Assembly (NCBI GenBank): GCA_934454215.1
Contig: CAKSGG010000038.1
Location: 1 to 25,923, forward strand
Origin: an uncultured Clostridia bacterium
GTDB lineage: Bacteria > Bacillota > Clostridia > UBA1381
Length of the DNA: 25,923 bases
Direction: 5' to 3'
Positions 13,492-22,258 of this stretch are shown piece after piece. Made by a program: the position numbers and the translations under genes. The notes under the pieces are model-generated. The model ran no database searches and was not told the DNA's origin. It worked only from the letters and a program-made list of their open reading frames with translations. The first letter of the stretch is position 1. Each line of letters opens with the position of its first letter.

Positions 13492-15741
13492 TTATCTTGC
13501 TATGATTACTCTGATTCTTCCGCCCTCGGATTCGGGTTTATCGTAATATGCCGTCAGCTTATAGCTGCCGTTTACCGCATCATCAAGTGCCATTCTCGTT
13601 ACGCTTGATAACCCGTCAACCTTATAAACCAAAACTCCGTCGCTGAGCTTATATTTTGAATTTCCTATTGCCGCATACGTATTTGTCAAGCTTGAAACGG
13701 TATTTGAATAGGCTTTAAGCTCCGTTATCTGCTCAACCTTATTTCCGTTGACCAGCGCATATATCGGCGAAGCCTTTGCGATTTTTCTCACAAGATTATA
13801 CGACATTGTTGTTCCGCCCAAATCAAGAGTGTAGCTTTCATTTGTAACATTTCCGCCCGATGATGAGTTGCTCGTCTTGCTTGCCACAATACCGTAACTG
13901 TATGCGTCACCCGTTACATTGTCAAGAATCAAATCCGTAATTTCACCCGACGCATTCTTTTCGCAGTACAGCACCTTTGACGAACTGATATTCAATCCGT
14001 CCAGTCTTTGCAGATAAATACGCTTGCAGGACGATGAATTATATGTCTTTGACAAAACAGTATCGAGAATCCGTGCATTTTCCGAAACCTTTACCGAACC
14101 GATTGTAAAGCTTGCCGAGGATACAGTACCCGACGCACCAGAACCCGACTTCATTACCGAAAGCGAAGCCGTTCCGTCCTTGAACGTCACACTGCAAGCC
14201 TTGCCGAGATATGCGTCTGCGTCCGACTTAACCTTATATTCGCTCTCAGTTCCGTCCGTACCTGTCATTTTTACATAATAGCTTGAATATTCCTGACCCA
14301 AGTCATTCGTATAATTCTTTGTACCTGTTTCTGTTACATAGCCGACAGCCGAATCTGAAACGCTCTCATCCGCACCGGCAACTCCGGCAACCTCGCCGCC
14401 TCTGCCCAGCAGTATCGTTACTGTATCGCCAATCTTTACAGAACCGCTTGACGACAGTGCATTGAATGCCTCAACATTCTCTATTTTGTATTCCTTGCCC
14501 GAAATCTTAACGCTTGTAGGTGCGTCCTTAGTCGGATATGCCGCCTCGTAAATACCCGTAATCTTGTCGGTATATGCAAGAACCATATTCAAATCCTTAC
14601 TGAAATAAAGTATATCGTTCGTAAGAATCGAATCCGCCGAAGCTTTCACGCCGTTACGCATAATCTGCGTGCTTGAATTTGTCTGAAATCTTGACATCCA
14701 GCCCGATGAAGTAACCTTAACGGGGCCTTCCATACTTCCCTTTTCATAGCTTACGTAATCGACCGTATCGCCGTTCATCTTAACATACAGAATATCGCCC
14801 ATTTCCATTTCATTTTTAACAACTCCATAAGTACTCGGCGAAGTATTTTTATAGCACGTTACGGTATCGTTAATATCTATCTGCTTAAATGCGCCGTCCT
14901 TATAGCATACAACGGCATTTTGCAGCATTGAATAGATAACGTATTTATCAAGAGCGGTATTTGTTGCCGAATCATCAGGCATGAACGTAACAAGCTTATT
15001 CCCGTTTTTAACAAAAATATCACCTTTCTTGCCTACCCAGCCGTAATCAAAATTACCGTCTATATCGAATTTTCCCGATGTTGTGTAAATCTCATCGGTT
15101 TTCAGCGTTGAATCCTCGTTATGAGACGCAACAATCGTAACGTCCTCTGTTACGGTACAATCGAAAATGCCAATCAGCTTGCCTGCGCCGCTCTTTTGCT
15201 TTGTATTAAGCGTGTTATAGACAAGAGTCGCAACCTGACGTCTTGTAAGCTCCTGCCCGATACCCGAATCCACTCCGTCCGTAATATCGAGATTCTGCGC
15301 CATACCGACCTGACCGTAAGGCCATGATACGCCGAAATCGTCCTCCGAATAACCGAGGTTTCTCAGCAGCATTGTAATTGCCTCTTCATAGCTGACCATG
15401 TCATTCGGCTTAAAAGTTCCGTCAATATAGCCCTTACACAGTCCTGCGCTTACCGCCGCCTGAACATACGGAGCAAACCAATCCGTGTATTTTACGTCCT
15501 TAAACGGTGATATTTTAAGACCCGATGCAACGGTATCCTTTGCAGAGGACGCAGCCACGGCAATTTTTGCAAACTCCGCTCTTGAAACGTAATCATCAAG
15601 ACGGTAGTTTCCGTTTCCGTCGCCCTGCATTATTTTCAGTGAATTAAGAAGCGATAAAATATTCGTTTCATTTTCGGCAAATGCGGCTGACGGAATCATC
15701 AGCGCCGCCGCTGCCAAAACGGAAATCAATTTCTTATTCAT
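13492..15741 (-). CDS. SLH-domain cell-surface protein
   Basis: 749 residues with a Sec signal peptide (residues 1-22, hydrophobic core then AFA-EN). Three S-layer-homology domains span about residues 27-185 (YRLDDYVSRAEFAKIAV; FKDVKYTDWFAPYVQAA with GYIDGTFKPNDMVSYEEAIT; LTRRQVATLVYNTL), which normally bind pyruvylated secondary wall polymer. The remaining ~560 residues are beta-rich, Ser/Thr/Gly-rich and unrecognised; repeated phrases such as KIGDTVTILLGRGGEV and KSDADAYLGKACSVTF suggest several small beta domains. No catalytic motif is seen. AAGGAG precedes the ATG. It begins 21 bases after the MacB-type permease with no terminator or promoter between, so it is probably the last gene of the exporter operon. 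Confidence 0.85.
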   Translation of the reverse strand: MNKKLISVLAAAALMIPSAAFAENETNILSLLNSLKIMQGDGNGNYRLDDYVSRAEFAKIAVAASSAKDTVASGLKISPFKDVKYTDWFAPYVQAAVSAGLCKGYIDGTFKPNDMVSYEEAITMLLRNLGYSEDDFGVSWPYGQVGMAQNLDITDGVDSGIGQELTRRQVATLVYNTLNTKQKSGAGKLIGIFDCTVTEDVTIVASHNEDSTLKTDEIYTTSGKFDIDGNFDYGWVGKKGDIFVKNGNKLVTFMPDDSATNTALDKYVIYSMLQNAVVCYKDGAFKQIDINDTVTCYKNTSPSTYGVVKNEMEMGDILYVKMNGDTVDYVSYEKGSMEGPVKVTSSGWMSRFQTNSSTQIMRNGVKASADSILTNDILYFSKDLNMVLAYTDKITGIYEAAYPTKDAPTSVKISGKEYKIENVEAFNALSSSGSVKIGDTVTILLGRGGEVAGVAGADESVSDSAVGYVTETGTKNYTNDLGQEYSSYYVKMTGTDGTESEYKVKSDADAYLGKACSVTFKDGTASLSVMKSGSGASGTVSSASFTIGSVKVSENARILDTVLSKTYNSSSCKRIYLQRLDGLNISSSKVLYCEKNASGEITDLILDNVTGDAYSYGIVASKTSNSSSGGNVTNESYTLDLGGTTMSYNLVRKIAKASPIYALVNGNKVEQITELKAYSNTVSSLTNTYAAIGNSKYKLSDGVLVYKVDGLSSVTRMALDDAVNGSYKLTAYYDKPESEGGRIRVIIAR

Positions 15742-15762
15742 AGTTATTCTCCTTATACAAAA

Positions 15763-16941
15763 TCAATCGTAGCGCAATGCGTCTATAGGATTCAGCCTTG
15801 CCGCCTTTCGTGCGGGCAAAAATCCGAACGCCACGCCTATTCCCGCCGAAATCGTGAACGACGCTACAATCGCACCTACCGACGGTACGGCGTTAATATC
15901 AAGCAGTTTTCCGCCTACCGCGGAAAATGCAATACCCAGTATTATTCCGATAACTCCGCCGATACAGCTTATCGTTCCGGCCTCAATAACAAACTGCGTC
16001 ATGATATGTTTATGACGTGCGCCAAGGGACTTTCTTATACCAATCTCCCTCGTCCGCTCCGTTACCGACACAAGCATGATATTCATAATTCCGATACCGC
16101 CCACAAGCAGTGAAATTCCCGCTATTGCAATAAGCACAGCGCCCATCGTGTCCATCATATCCGTCATGGTATCTATCATGGAAAGCATATCTATTACATT
16201 ATAATAATCATCGTCGCCGATTTTTTTCATCAGCAAATCATCTATCAGCGTTGACGCTATCGTTACGCTGTCCTCGTCAACCGCCGTGAACAGATATGCG
16301 CTGATTGTGCTTGTTCCGTTCATCTTTGACGCAGTCGTGTACGGAATGTACATACAGTCATCGGCAGAACCTGATGTTGAATCCTCTTTTTCCTCAAGAA
16401 CGCCCACAACCTTGAAAAGCAGTCCGTTTACCTTTACGCTCTGTCCCAGAGCATTTCCTCCGAAAAGCTCGTTTGCCTGATACGTTCCCAAAACGCACAC
16501 CTTTTGTTTTCTGTCCACGTCCACAAACTCGATAAAACGTCCCTGCTCGACAACAAGCTGTTTCATATCAGCATATGTTTCCGCAACTCCCGTTAATGAC
16601 GAGCTTATATCGTCCGATGAACCCGACGCTTTAAGCGTTGCGTTTACCGACACCGTCGGCGATACATTCTCTATAAACTGCGAATTTTCCTCCGCAAAGG
16701 CAAATGCGTCGTCGGGGTCAAGCTTTTTTGTGGTGGCTCTGCTCATTATGCTTACGTTTATGGTCGTTGTTCCCATTTCCTGAAATGAGTCCGTTACCTG
16801 TCCCGTAAGACCGTTCATAAGGCTGACAAGCACAATAACCGCCATAATACCTATTATAATACCGAGCATCGTCAGAAACGAACGCATCTTTGAGCCGACT
16901 ATACTCGACATTGCCATAGAAAAGCATTTTCCAATTCCCAT
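15763..16941 (-). CDS. MacB-type ABC transporter permease (FtsX fold)
   Basis: 392 residues with the MacB/FtsX layout: a first membrane segment (about residues 17-43, RSFLTMLGIIIGIMAVIVLVS), a large extracytoplasmic domain (about 45-265), and three C-terminal membrane segments including the GGIGIMNIMLVSVTERTREI and GIRKSLGA loop that couples to the ATPase, ending FLPARKAARLNPIDALRYD. These systems act as mechanotransmission exporters of peptides, toxins or lipoproteins rather than classical channels. The ATG overlaps the stop of the ATPase gene by one base (TGATG). The substrate is unknown. Confidence 0.92.
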   Translation of the reverse strand: MGIGKCFSMAMSSIVGSKMRSFLTMLGIIIGIMAVIVLVSLMNGLTGQVTDSFQEMGTTTINVSIMSRATTKKLDPDDAFAFAEENSQFIENVSPTVSVNATLKASGSSDDISSSLTGVAETYADMKQLVVEQGRFIEFVDVDRKQKVCVLGTYQANELFGGNALGQSVKVNGLLFKVVGVLEEKEDSTSGSADDCMYIPYTTASKMNGTSTISAYLFTAVDEDSVTIASTLIDDLLMKKIGDDDYYNVIDMLSMIDTMTDMMDTMGAVLIAIAGISLLVGGIGIMNIMLVSVTERTREIGIRKSLGARHKHIMTQFVIEAGTISCIGGVIGIILGIAFSAVGGKLLDINAVPSVGAIVASFTISAGIGVAFGFLPARKAARLNPIDALRYD

Positions 16942-17675
16942 CAGCTTTCCTCCTCACCGGCACGGTCCTGCGTCGCAACGATTTTGTCGCCCTCGGTAGG
17001 TCCGTCATATACTATACGTCCGTCCGTTATTCTTACAATGCGTTTTGCCTGTGCGGCAATGGAATTGTCATGCGTGATAAGAACTATCGTGTTCCCCTCC
17101 TCATGCAAATCGCGCAGAAACGTCATAACCTCACGTCCCGTACGGGAATCAAGCGCTCCCGTAGGCTCGTCGGCAAGTATAACCGACGGGTCGCCCGCAA
17201 GCGCCCGGGCAATCGAAACTCTCTGCTGCTGACCGCCCGAAAGCTGTGACGGATAGTTTTTGCCTTTTGTGTCAAGTCCTACTTTTTTTAATGCTATATG
17301 CGCTCTGCGCTTTTGCTCCCTGTCGCTGTAGCCGCCGTATAAAAGCGGCAGCGAAACATTTTCTTCAACCGTAAGCTTCGGCAGAAGATTATACTGCTGA
17401 AATATAAATCCCAGCATTTTATTTCTTACTCCGGCAAGCTCATCATCGGAATATTTGCTTATATCTTTTCCGTTAAGACGGTATGTTCCCCTTGTCGGAA
17501 CATCAAGGCAGCCGATAATGTTCATACAGGTGGATTTACCGCTTCCCGACTGACCTACAATTGCGACGAACTCGCCCCTGTTTATGGTGAGGGATATTCC
17601 GTCAAGAGCATGAACCTCCGTATCGCCCATATGATAAATTTTATAAACATTCTTTAATTCTACAAGTGCAGCCAC
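16941..17675 (-). CDS. MacB/LolD-type ABC transporter ATPase
   Basis: 244 residues with every nucleotide-binding element: Walker A GQSGSGKST (about residues 38-46), Q-loop IFQQYNLLPKL, signature LSGGQQQR, Walker B VILADEPTGALD, and switch His in LITHDN. The sequence falls in the MacB/LolD/YknY exporter group that pairs with FtsX-like permeases. The start is GTG (17675-17673) with GGTGAT five bases upstream, 15 bases after the adaptor gene. A ~25-residue acidic tail after the core (GDKIVATQDRAGEEES) is unremarkable. Confidence 0.95.
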   Translation of the reverse strand: MAALVELKNVYKIYHMGDTEVHALDGISLTINRGEFVAIVGQSGSGKSTCMNIIGCLDVPTRGTYRLNGKDISKYSDDELAGVRNKMLGFIFQQYNLLPKLTVEENVSLPLLYGGYSDREQKRRAHIALKKVGLDTKGKNYPSQLSGGQQQRVSIARALAGDPSVILADEPTGALDSRTGREVMTFLRDLHEEGNTIVLITHDNSIAAQAKRIVRITDGRIVYDGPTEGDKIVATQDRAGEEES

Positions 17676-17690
17676 GAAAAATCACCAACC

Positions 17691-19619
17691 TTATCTCGGA
17701 CCTCCGCCGGGAGCACCGCCTCCGCCGCCGGGGCCTCCTCCGTCAGGAGGGCCTCCCATGCCGCCGCCCTGCATCATCTGCTCCATGGGGTTGGCATTTT
17801 CCTTAATTTCCATGCCCTTGAGCTCCTGACCCTCGGTAAGTCCCGATTTAATTTCTATATAATCCTCATCATTGATACCGGTCGTAACCTCAACCGATTT
17901 ATAGCCGTCGGGTGCTTTATCGTCATCGCTTTCCTTGTCGCCTTTAACGTAAACTATATTTCCTCTTTGCAGACTGCTTGCGGGAATCGCAAGCGCATTT
18001 TTGACTTCCTCAACAACAATCTCCGCCGTAACGTTCATGCCCGGTAGCAGCTCGCCGTAGTCGGTTATTTCAACATCAATCGGATATGTCGTAACTCCGT
18101 TTGATGAAGTACCGTCAATACCGACCTTTGTGACCTTACCCGTAAACGTTGTTCCCTCTATTGCATCGGCAGTTATTGAAACCTCCTGATTGACCGAAAC
18201 CTGTTTAACCTCCGTTTCGTCAACGGATAGTTGCAGCTTTAAGCTTGACAAATCATATATAACCGCCATTGCCGAGTTTCCCGATGAGGATGATGCCGCA
18301 GAATTTGCTTCAAGCTTATCGCCCTTTTTCTTGTTCTTTGTAACAACAGTTCCGTCTATAGGTGCTTTTATTGTGTAGTCCTCAAGATTTTTCTGTGCCT
18401 TTTCAAGCGATATTTTCGCATCGCTCAATGACAGCTGTGCATTCAGCACCGCCGTTGAGTCGCTCGACCCGTCCGATGAACGAACCGTTTTGTCAAGAGC
18501 AAGCTGTGCGTCCTCGACTGCGCTCAATGCGTCCTTGATTGATGAATCCATACTTCTCGATTCAAGAATCGCAACTACTTGCCCGTTATATACACTGCTG
18601 TTTTCGCTTATGCTCAGCTGCTTAATCTCGCCCGAGGTTTTTGCCGTAATCGCCCCGTCCTCTATGTACTCAAATGTACCGACATCGTTTGAAGCAACAT
18701 CGTTTACAACCGCCGTTGCCTTGTCTGATTTTGTAAGTGCACCCGGGTTTTCAAGCTCTATTGTAACGTATTTTACAATTGCATGACTGTCTGTTGTAAC
18801 CGGCGAGCTTGCCACCTCCGTGACCGAACCCCAGATTTCATCGCCCGTTCCCGCAACCGTAACCGTCGCACCGCTGCCGACGCTTATGTTCTCCGCATCG
18901 TCCTCGTTAAACGGAACCTTTAATTTCATATATTTATCGGAATATACAGACGCAATTTTCGTACCGTTCTGAACATTGTCGCCCTCTTTCACGAATACCT
19001 CGCTTACAACTCCCGATATATTGCTCGAAACGCTTAAATCATTGTAATTCTGCAATGAATCGCTGTAGCTGCGCTGTGCCTTTTCAAGCGCATTTGTCGC
19101 CGATTCAACCGAACCCGAATTATTTGCGGCGTTTGTTTTCTGGCTTTTCAGTGCGTCCGTATATGCCTGCTGTGCTTTTTTCAGTGCATTCTGAGCAGTC
19201 TGAACGCCCTGCTGAACCGTCTCTGCGTCTATCTGATACAAAACATCGTCCTTTTTAACAACGTCTCCTTCATTAAACGTGTCTGCGGTAATCTCTCCCG
19301 TAACCATAGCGGCAACGTTATACGAGTCTTTCGGCTGTATTACCGATGAGCCCGAAACAGTATTTTTTATATCTCTGCGCTCCACCGTGACCTTGATTTC
19401 CTGCGATGCGTCCTTTTGCGCAGCCTTCTTTTTTGAAACAACAAAAAAGATACCTACTCCGACAGCAATAATAAGCGCCGCTATAACCAAGAGCTTTTTA
19501 TGCTTTTTGAAAAAATTCTCTTTTGGGAAATCATTGTCTTCGGTATCGTTAATATCCTGTGTGTTTTCCGTTTCTTCAGCAACGGTAATATCATCTTTCT
19601 TGTCAGCTACATCTTCCAC
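17691..19619 (-). CDS. MacA/HlyD-type efflux adaptor with Gly/Pro-rich tail
   Basis: About 642 residues. A cytoplasmic acidic N-terminus (about 40 residues) is followed by one membrane helix (LLVIAALIIAVGVGIFFVVS), then membrane-fusion architecture: lipoyl-like halves, coiled-coil hairpins (QGVQTAQNALKKAQQAYTDA; SLEKAQKNLEDY) and a beta-barrel part (GTVVTKNKKKGDKLEANSA). There are two coiled-coil/lipoyl stretches, longer than the usual ~400-residue adaptor. The last ~30 residues are almost only Gly, Pro, Met and Asp. The start is taken as GTG at 19619, because GGGAGG lies seven bases before it; a TTG at 19625 is too close to that site. It probably bridges the MacB-type pair to the cell wall, in an operon ending with an SLH protein. 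Confidence 0.88.
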   Translation of the reverse strand: MEDVADKKDDITVAEETENTQDINDTEDNDFPKENFFKKHKKLLVIAALIIAVGVGIFFVVSKKKAAQKDASQEIKVTVERRDIKNTVSGSSVIQPKDSYNVAAMVTGEITADTFNEGDVVKKDDVLYQIDAETVQQGVQTAQNALKKAQQAYTDALKSQKTNAANNSGSVESATNALEKAQRSYSDSLQNYNDLSVSSNISGVVSEVFVKEGDNVQNGTKIASVYSDKYMKLKVPFNEDDAENISVGSGATVTVAGTGDEIWGSVTEVASSPVTTDSHAIVKYVTIELENPGALTKSDKATAVVNDVASNDVGTFEYIEDGAITAKTSGEIKQLSISENSSVYNGQVVAILESRSMDSSIKDALSAVEDAQLALDKTVRSSDGSSDSTAVLNAQLSLSDAKISLEKAQKNLEDYTIKAPIDGTVVTKNKKKGDKLEANSAASSSSGNSAMAVIYDLSSLKLQLSVDETEVKQVSVNQEVSITADAIEGTTFTGKVTKVGIDGTSSNGVTTYPIDVEITDYGELLPGMNVTAEIVVEEVKNALAIPASSLQRGNIVYVKGDKESDDDKAPDGYKSVEVTTGINDEDYIEIKSGLTEGQELKGMEIKENANPMEQMMQGGGMGGPPDGGGPGGGGGAPGGGPR

Positions 19620-19656
19620 GAGCAAACCTCCCGACTGATAAATTTGAGTATAATAT

Positions 19657-19684
19657 TAACGCTATCCCCCAAAGAATAACGTTA
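19657..19684 (-). promoter_or_regulatory. Inverted repeat in the macA-like leader
   Basis: On the minus strand TAACGTTAT and ATAGCGTTA flank a ten-base centre, pairing over nine positions as RNA (one G-U). It lies downstream of the promoter and about 38 bases before the GTG start. It could be an operator for a regulator of the exporter or a small leader hairpin. No regulator gene is adjacent. Confidence 0.35.
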
Positions 19685-19725
19685 GAAATAAATAATATTC
19701 GATTTAAAACCTTAATTTCATTTTG

Positions 19726-19754
19726 ATTTTACCATATTTCTTTTTTAATGTCAA
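19726..19754 (-). promoter_or_regulatory. Promoter of the MacAB-SLH operon
   Basis: On the minus strand TTGACA (19749-19754), a 17-base spacer and TAAAAT (19726-19731), about 107 bases before the adaptor start codon. It is the only good promoter for the four genes through the SLH protein. Confidence 0.8.
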
Positions 19755-19796
19755 TACGGCTGTGTTTTATTTACAGTTTATTCACACAAATGTATT

Positions 19797-20963
19797 CTAT
19801 TGACAAAAAAACTTTAATATCCAATATATATTAAGTGACAAACCTAACAAAAACGGGATAAAATTAATCTTATGCGGCTTGGCATATGCGGCAAGCACAG
19901 CGAGTATCAGCGGCAGAGTATCGTTTACGTATCTGTTGCCGTAATGCGCACCGCCCATGGTCTTGTGTGCCGTTATCATAATCAGATGAACCCAGAACAG
20001 CGCCATTGCCGCAGAAAAAACAAGTCTGTCTTTTTTCTGCGCCGTAAGCCAATACGCAAAAAACGGTATTATAATCGGGCTTGCGATAAACATACAAAAG
20101 CCGTCGCCGTTTTGAAATTCGATTTTTCCGTTCGCTGTCATAGGAAGCCTGAACAGATTTTTAAAATTCTGTTTAATGTATACCAAATTGAACTGTCCCG
20201 TTTCAACTCTTGTAAATTCGGGCAGATAATTATGACCGAACTCAAAAATATTCCCGAAACGCATATAATTTAAAAGCATATACGAAACGGCAATACAGCA
20301 CGCACCCGTAACGGAAAAAATATGCTTTTTTATCATATCGAAAATTCCGTCCGTCGGGTTTTGCCGTTTATAAACACTGTAGAGTAAATATAAAATCACG
20401 GCAATATATATAATCTGAAACGGTCTGCACCCGACAGCGCACGCCCAAAGCGTAAACGCCGCCCCCGCATTTCCTTTTACGGCATAATAAAAAGCCGATA
20501 CCGTAAGCGTAAACGCAAGATTCTGCGCAATAAACCACACCCATGCGTTCACCGACGTAAACAGCAGATTTGAGCCGATTGTTACGAACAGCGCCCAAAA
20601 CAGCGCCGTTTTTTCATCGGTAAGCTCCGCCGCAAGCTTATACGAATACACCGCACCCAATATTGCCGATATAAATGCAATAAACGTATCGCACCCGTAA
20701 AAGCCGAGCGCCGCAAAAGGGAGCATGACATATGACGGAAACGGCGGAAAGCTGACAAAATACTTTGAATTGTATATTGCCAGCTCAAGATAAGGATAAT
20801 CCATACCCAAATCAAGACGCCCGTCAAGCCATGCTCTTGCCTGTAACATATATGAATTGTAAGGATTCGGGACAAAAAGCGTTTGTTTGGTGATTATCTG
20901 CAAGAGAATAATCACCGCCGCCGTAATGAACCCCGACAAAAAAGCATATGATTTATTTTTCAT
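19797..20963 (-). CDS. Polytopic membrane protein, GT-C glycosyltransferase-like
   Basis: 388 residues with roughly nine to ten hydrophobic segments. The first extracytoplasmic loop reads YMLQARAWLDGRLDLGMDYP, resembling the acidic loop of GT-C fold enzymes (ArnT/PMT-like) that take sugars from polyprenyl-phosphate donors, with Asp residues that could serve as catalytic base. A later loop (MRFGNIFEFGHNYLPEF and TMGGAHYGNRYVNDTLPL) also fits that group. The acceptor is unknown; cell-wall polymer or surface-protein glycosylation is plausible. The ATG follows the YchF stop after one base and lacks a strong ribosome binding site, so it is probably translated by coupling. The assignment rests on loop and helix pattern, not on a proven motif. 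Confidence 0.65.
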   Translation of the reverse strand: MKNKSYAFLSGFITAAVIILLQIITKQTLFVPNPYNSYMLQARAWLDGRLDLGMDYPYLELAIYNSKYFVSFPPFPSYVMLPFAALGFYGCDTFIAFISAILGAVYSYKLAAELTDEKTALFWALFVTIGSNLLFTSVNAWVWFIAQNLAFTLTVSAFYYAVKGNAGAAFTLWACAVGCRPFQIIYIAVILYLLYSVYKRQNPTDGIFDMIKKHIFSVTGACCIAVSYMLLNYMRFGNIFEFGHNYLPEFTRVETGQFNLVYIKQNFKNLFRLPMTANGKIEFQNGDGFCMFIASPIIIPFFAYWLTAQKKDRLVFSAAMALFWVHLIMITAHKTMGGAHYGNRYVNDTLPLILAVLAAYAKPHKINFIPFLLGLSLNIYWILKFFCQ

Positions 20964-20964
20964 A

Positions 20965-22059
20965 TTATACGTTAAATCTGAATAAAACTATGTCTCCGTC
21001 CTTCATAACGTAGTCCTTGCCCTCACTTCTGACAAGTCCCTTTTCTTTTGCCGCCGCCATTGAGCCGCATTCCATAAGGTCATCATAGTGTACTACCTCG
21101 GCACGGATAAAGCCTCTTTCAAAATCCGTATGAATTTTTCCCGCCGCCTGCGGTGCTTTCGTACCCTTTGTGATTGTCCACGCTCTGACCTCGGGTTCAC
21201 CCGCCGTCAGATAGCTTATAAGTCCGAGCAGGCTGTAGCTTGCTTTTATCAAGCGGTCAAGCCCCGATTCGCTCATGTTCAGCTCTTCAAGGAACATTGC
21301 TCTTTCCTCACCGTCAAGCTGTGAAATTTCCTCTTCGATTTTTGCCGATACAGGCATAACCTGCGAATGCTCCACCGCCGCAAACTCCTTGACTTTGTTT
21401 ACAAACTCATTATTTTCGATACCCTTTGCAAAATCGTCCTCCGCAACGTTTGCCGCATAGATTACGGGCTTCATGGATATTAAGAATATATCCTTCATTA
21501 TCGCCGCCTCATCATCGGTATATTCAAGCGTTCTTGCCGGTTTGCCGTCCTCCATATGCGCCTTTACACGTTCAAGCAATTCCAGCTCCGAGGCAAGCGA
21601 CTTATCACCTTTCATCGCCTTTTTCGTACGTTCTATGCGCCTTTCTATCATTTCAATATCGGAGAATATAAGCTCCAGATTTATTGTTTCAATATCGCGT
21701 ATCGGGTCAATCGAGCCGTCAACATGAGTTATGTTTGCGTCCTCAAAACAGCGTACGACATGGACTATTGCGTCCACCTCACGGATATGCGACAGGAATT
21801 TGTTTCCCAGTCCCTCGCCCTTTGACGCACCCTTTACAAGTCCCGCTATATCGACAAACTCAATATATGCGTGCGTAATCTTTTTGGGGTTGTACATCTG
21901 CGCAAGCCTGTCCAGTCTTTCGTCGGGAACGTCAACTATTCCGACATTCGGTTCAATCGTGCAGAACGGGTAGTTTGCCGATTCCGCCCCTGCCTGTGTT
22001 ATTGCGTTAAACAATGTGGATTTACCGACATTCGGCAATCCGACTATACCTAATTTCAT
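20965..22059 (-). CDS. ychF: YchF/OLA1-family redox-regulated ATPase
   Basis: 364 residues from the ATG at 22059, chosen over an upstream in-frame codon because MKLGIVGLPNVGKSTLFNAI is the family N-terminus and a GGAG site precedes it. The G1 loop is GLPNVGKST, the G3 region is DIAGLVKGASKGEGLGNKFL, and the G4 position is NVAE rather than NKxD, which explains the preference of the family for ATP over GTP. A coiled-coil arm (about 125-200) and C-terminal TGS domain (about 280-362, AWTITKGTKAPQAAGKIHTD) are complete. It is a universal translation- and stress-associated protein. Its own promoter lies 50-80 bases upstream. Confidence 0.95.
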   Translation of the reverse strand: MKLGIVGLPNVGKSTLFNAITQAGAESANYPFCTIEPNVGIVDVPDERLDRLAQMYNPKKITHAYIEFVDIAGLVKGASKGEGLGNKFLSHIREVDAIVHVVRCFEDANITHVDGSIDPIRDIETINLELIFSDIEMIERRIERTKKAMKGDKSLASELELLERVKAHMEDGKPARTLEYTDDEAAIMKDIFLISMKPVIYAANVAEDDFAKGIENNEFVNKVKEFAAVEHSQVMPVSAKIEEEISQLDGEERAMFLEELNMSESGLDRLIKASYSLLGLISYLTAGEPEVRAWTITKGTKAPQAAGKIHTDFERGFIRAEVVHYDDLMECGSMAAAKEKGLVRSEGKDYVMKDGDIVLFRFNV

Positions 22060-22110
22060 TTTAAACTCCATTCCGCCGCCAAATACAGCATAAATTAACA
22101 TTATTTTATA

Positions 22111-22139
22111 ATTATATCATATTTATTGCAATTTATCAA
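22111..22139 (-). promoter_or_regulatory. ychF promoter
   Basis: On the minus strand TTGATA (22134-22139), 17 bases, then TATAAT (22111-22116). It drives ychF and probably the membrane glycosyltransferase-like gene after it. Confidence 0.8.
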
Positions 22140-22186
22140 TAGTGATTTATATTTTTATGTTGTATGCAGTTTAATTTTTGTGCAGT

Positions 22187-22217
22187 ATTTGCCGGGCAAA
22201 TGTCCAATATCGGGCAA
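22187..22217. other. Small palindrome and direct repeat after the GH36 gene
   Basis: ATTTGC-CGG-GCAAAT forms a 6-base-pair hairpin (22187-22201), and CGGGCAA occurs twice (22193-22199 and 22211-22217). There is no T-run of terminator quality on the minus strand. It could be a weak transcript end for the GH36 gene; nothing else is seen between 22140 and 22258. Confidence 0.25.
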
Positions 22218-22258
22218 TATTAATCCGTCTCCCGTATCTGTTCGGTCTTTTATACATT

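Noticed and set aside
22060..22101. Longer start of YchF (14 extra residues)
   Set aside because: The family starts at MKLGIVGLPNVGKS; the extra residues are not family-like and the ribosome binding site fits the shorter form.
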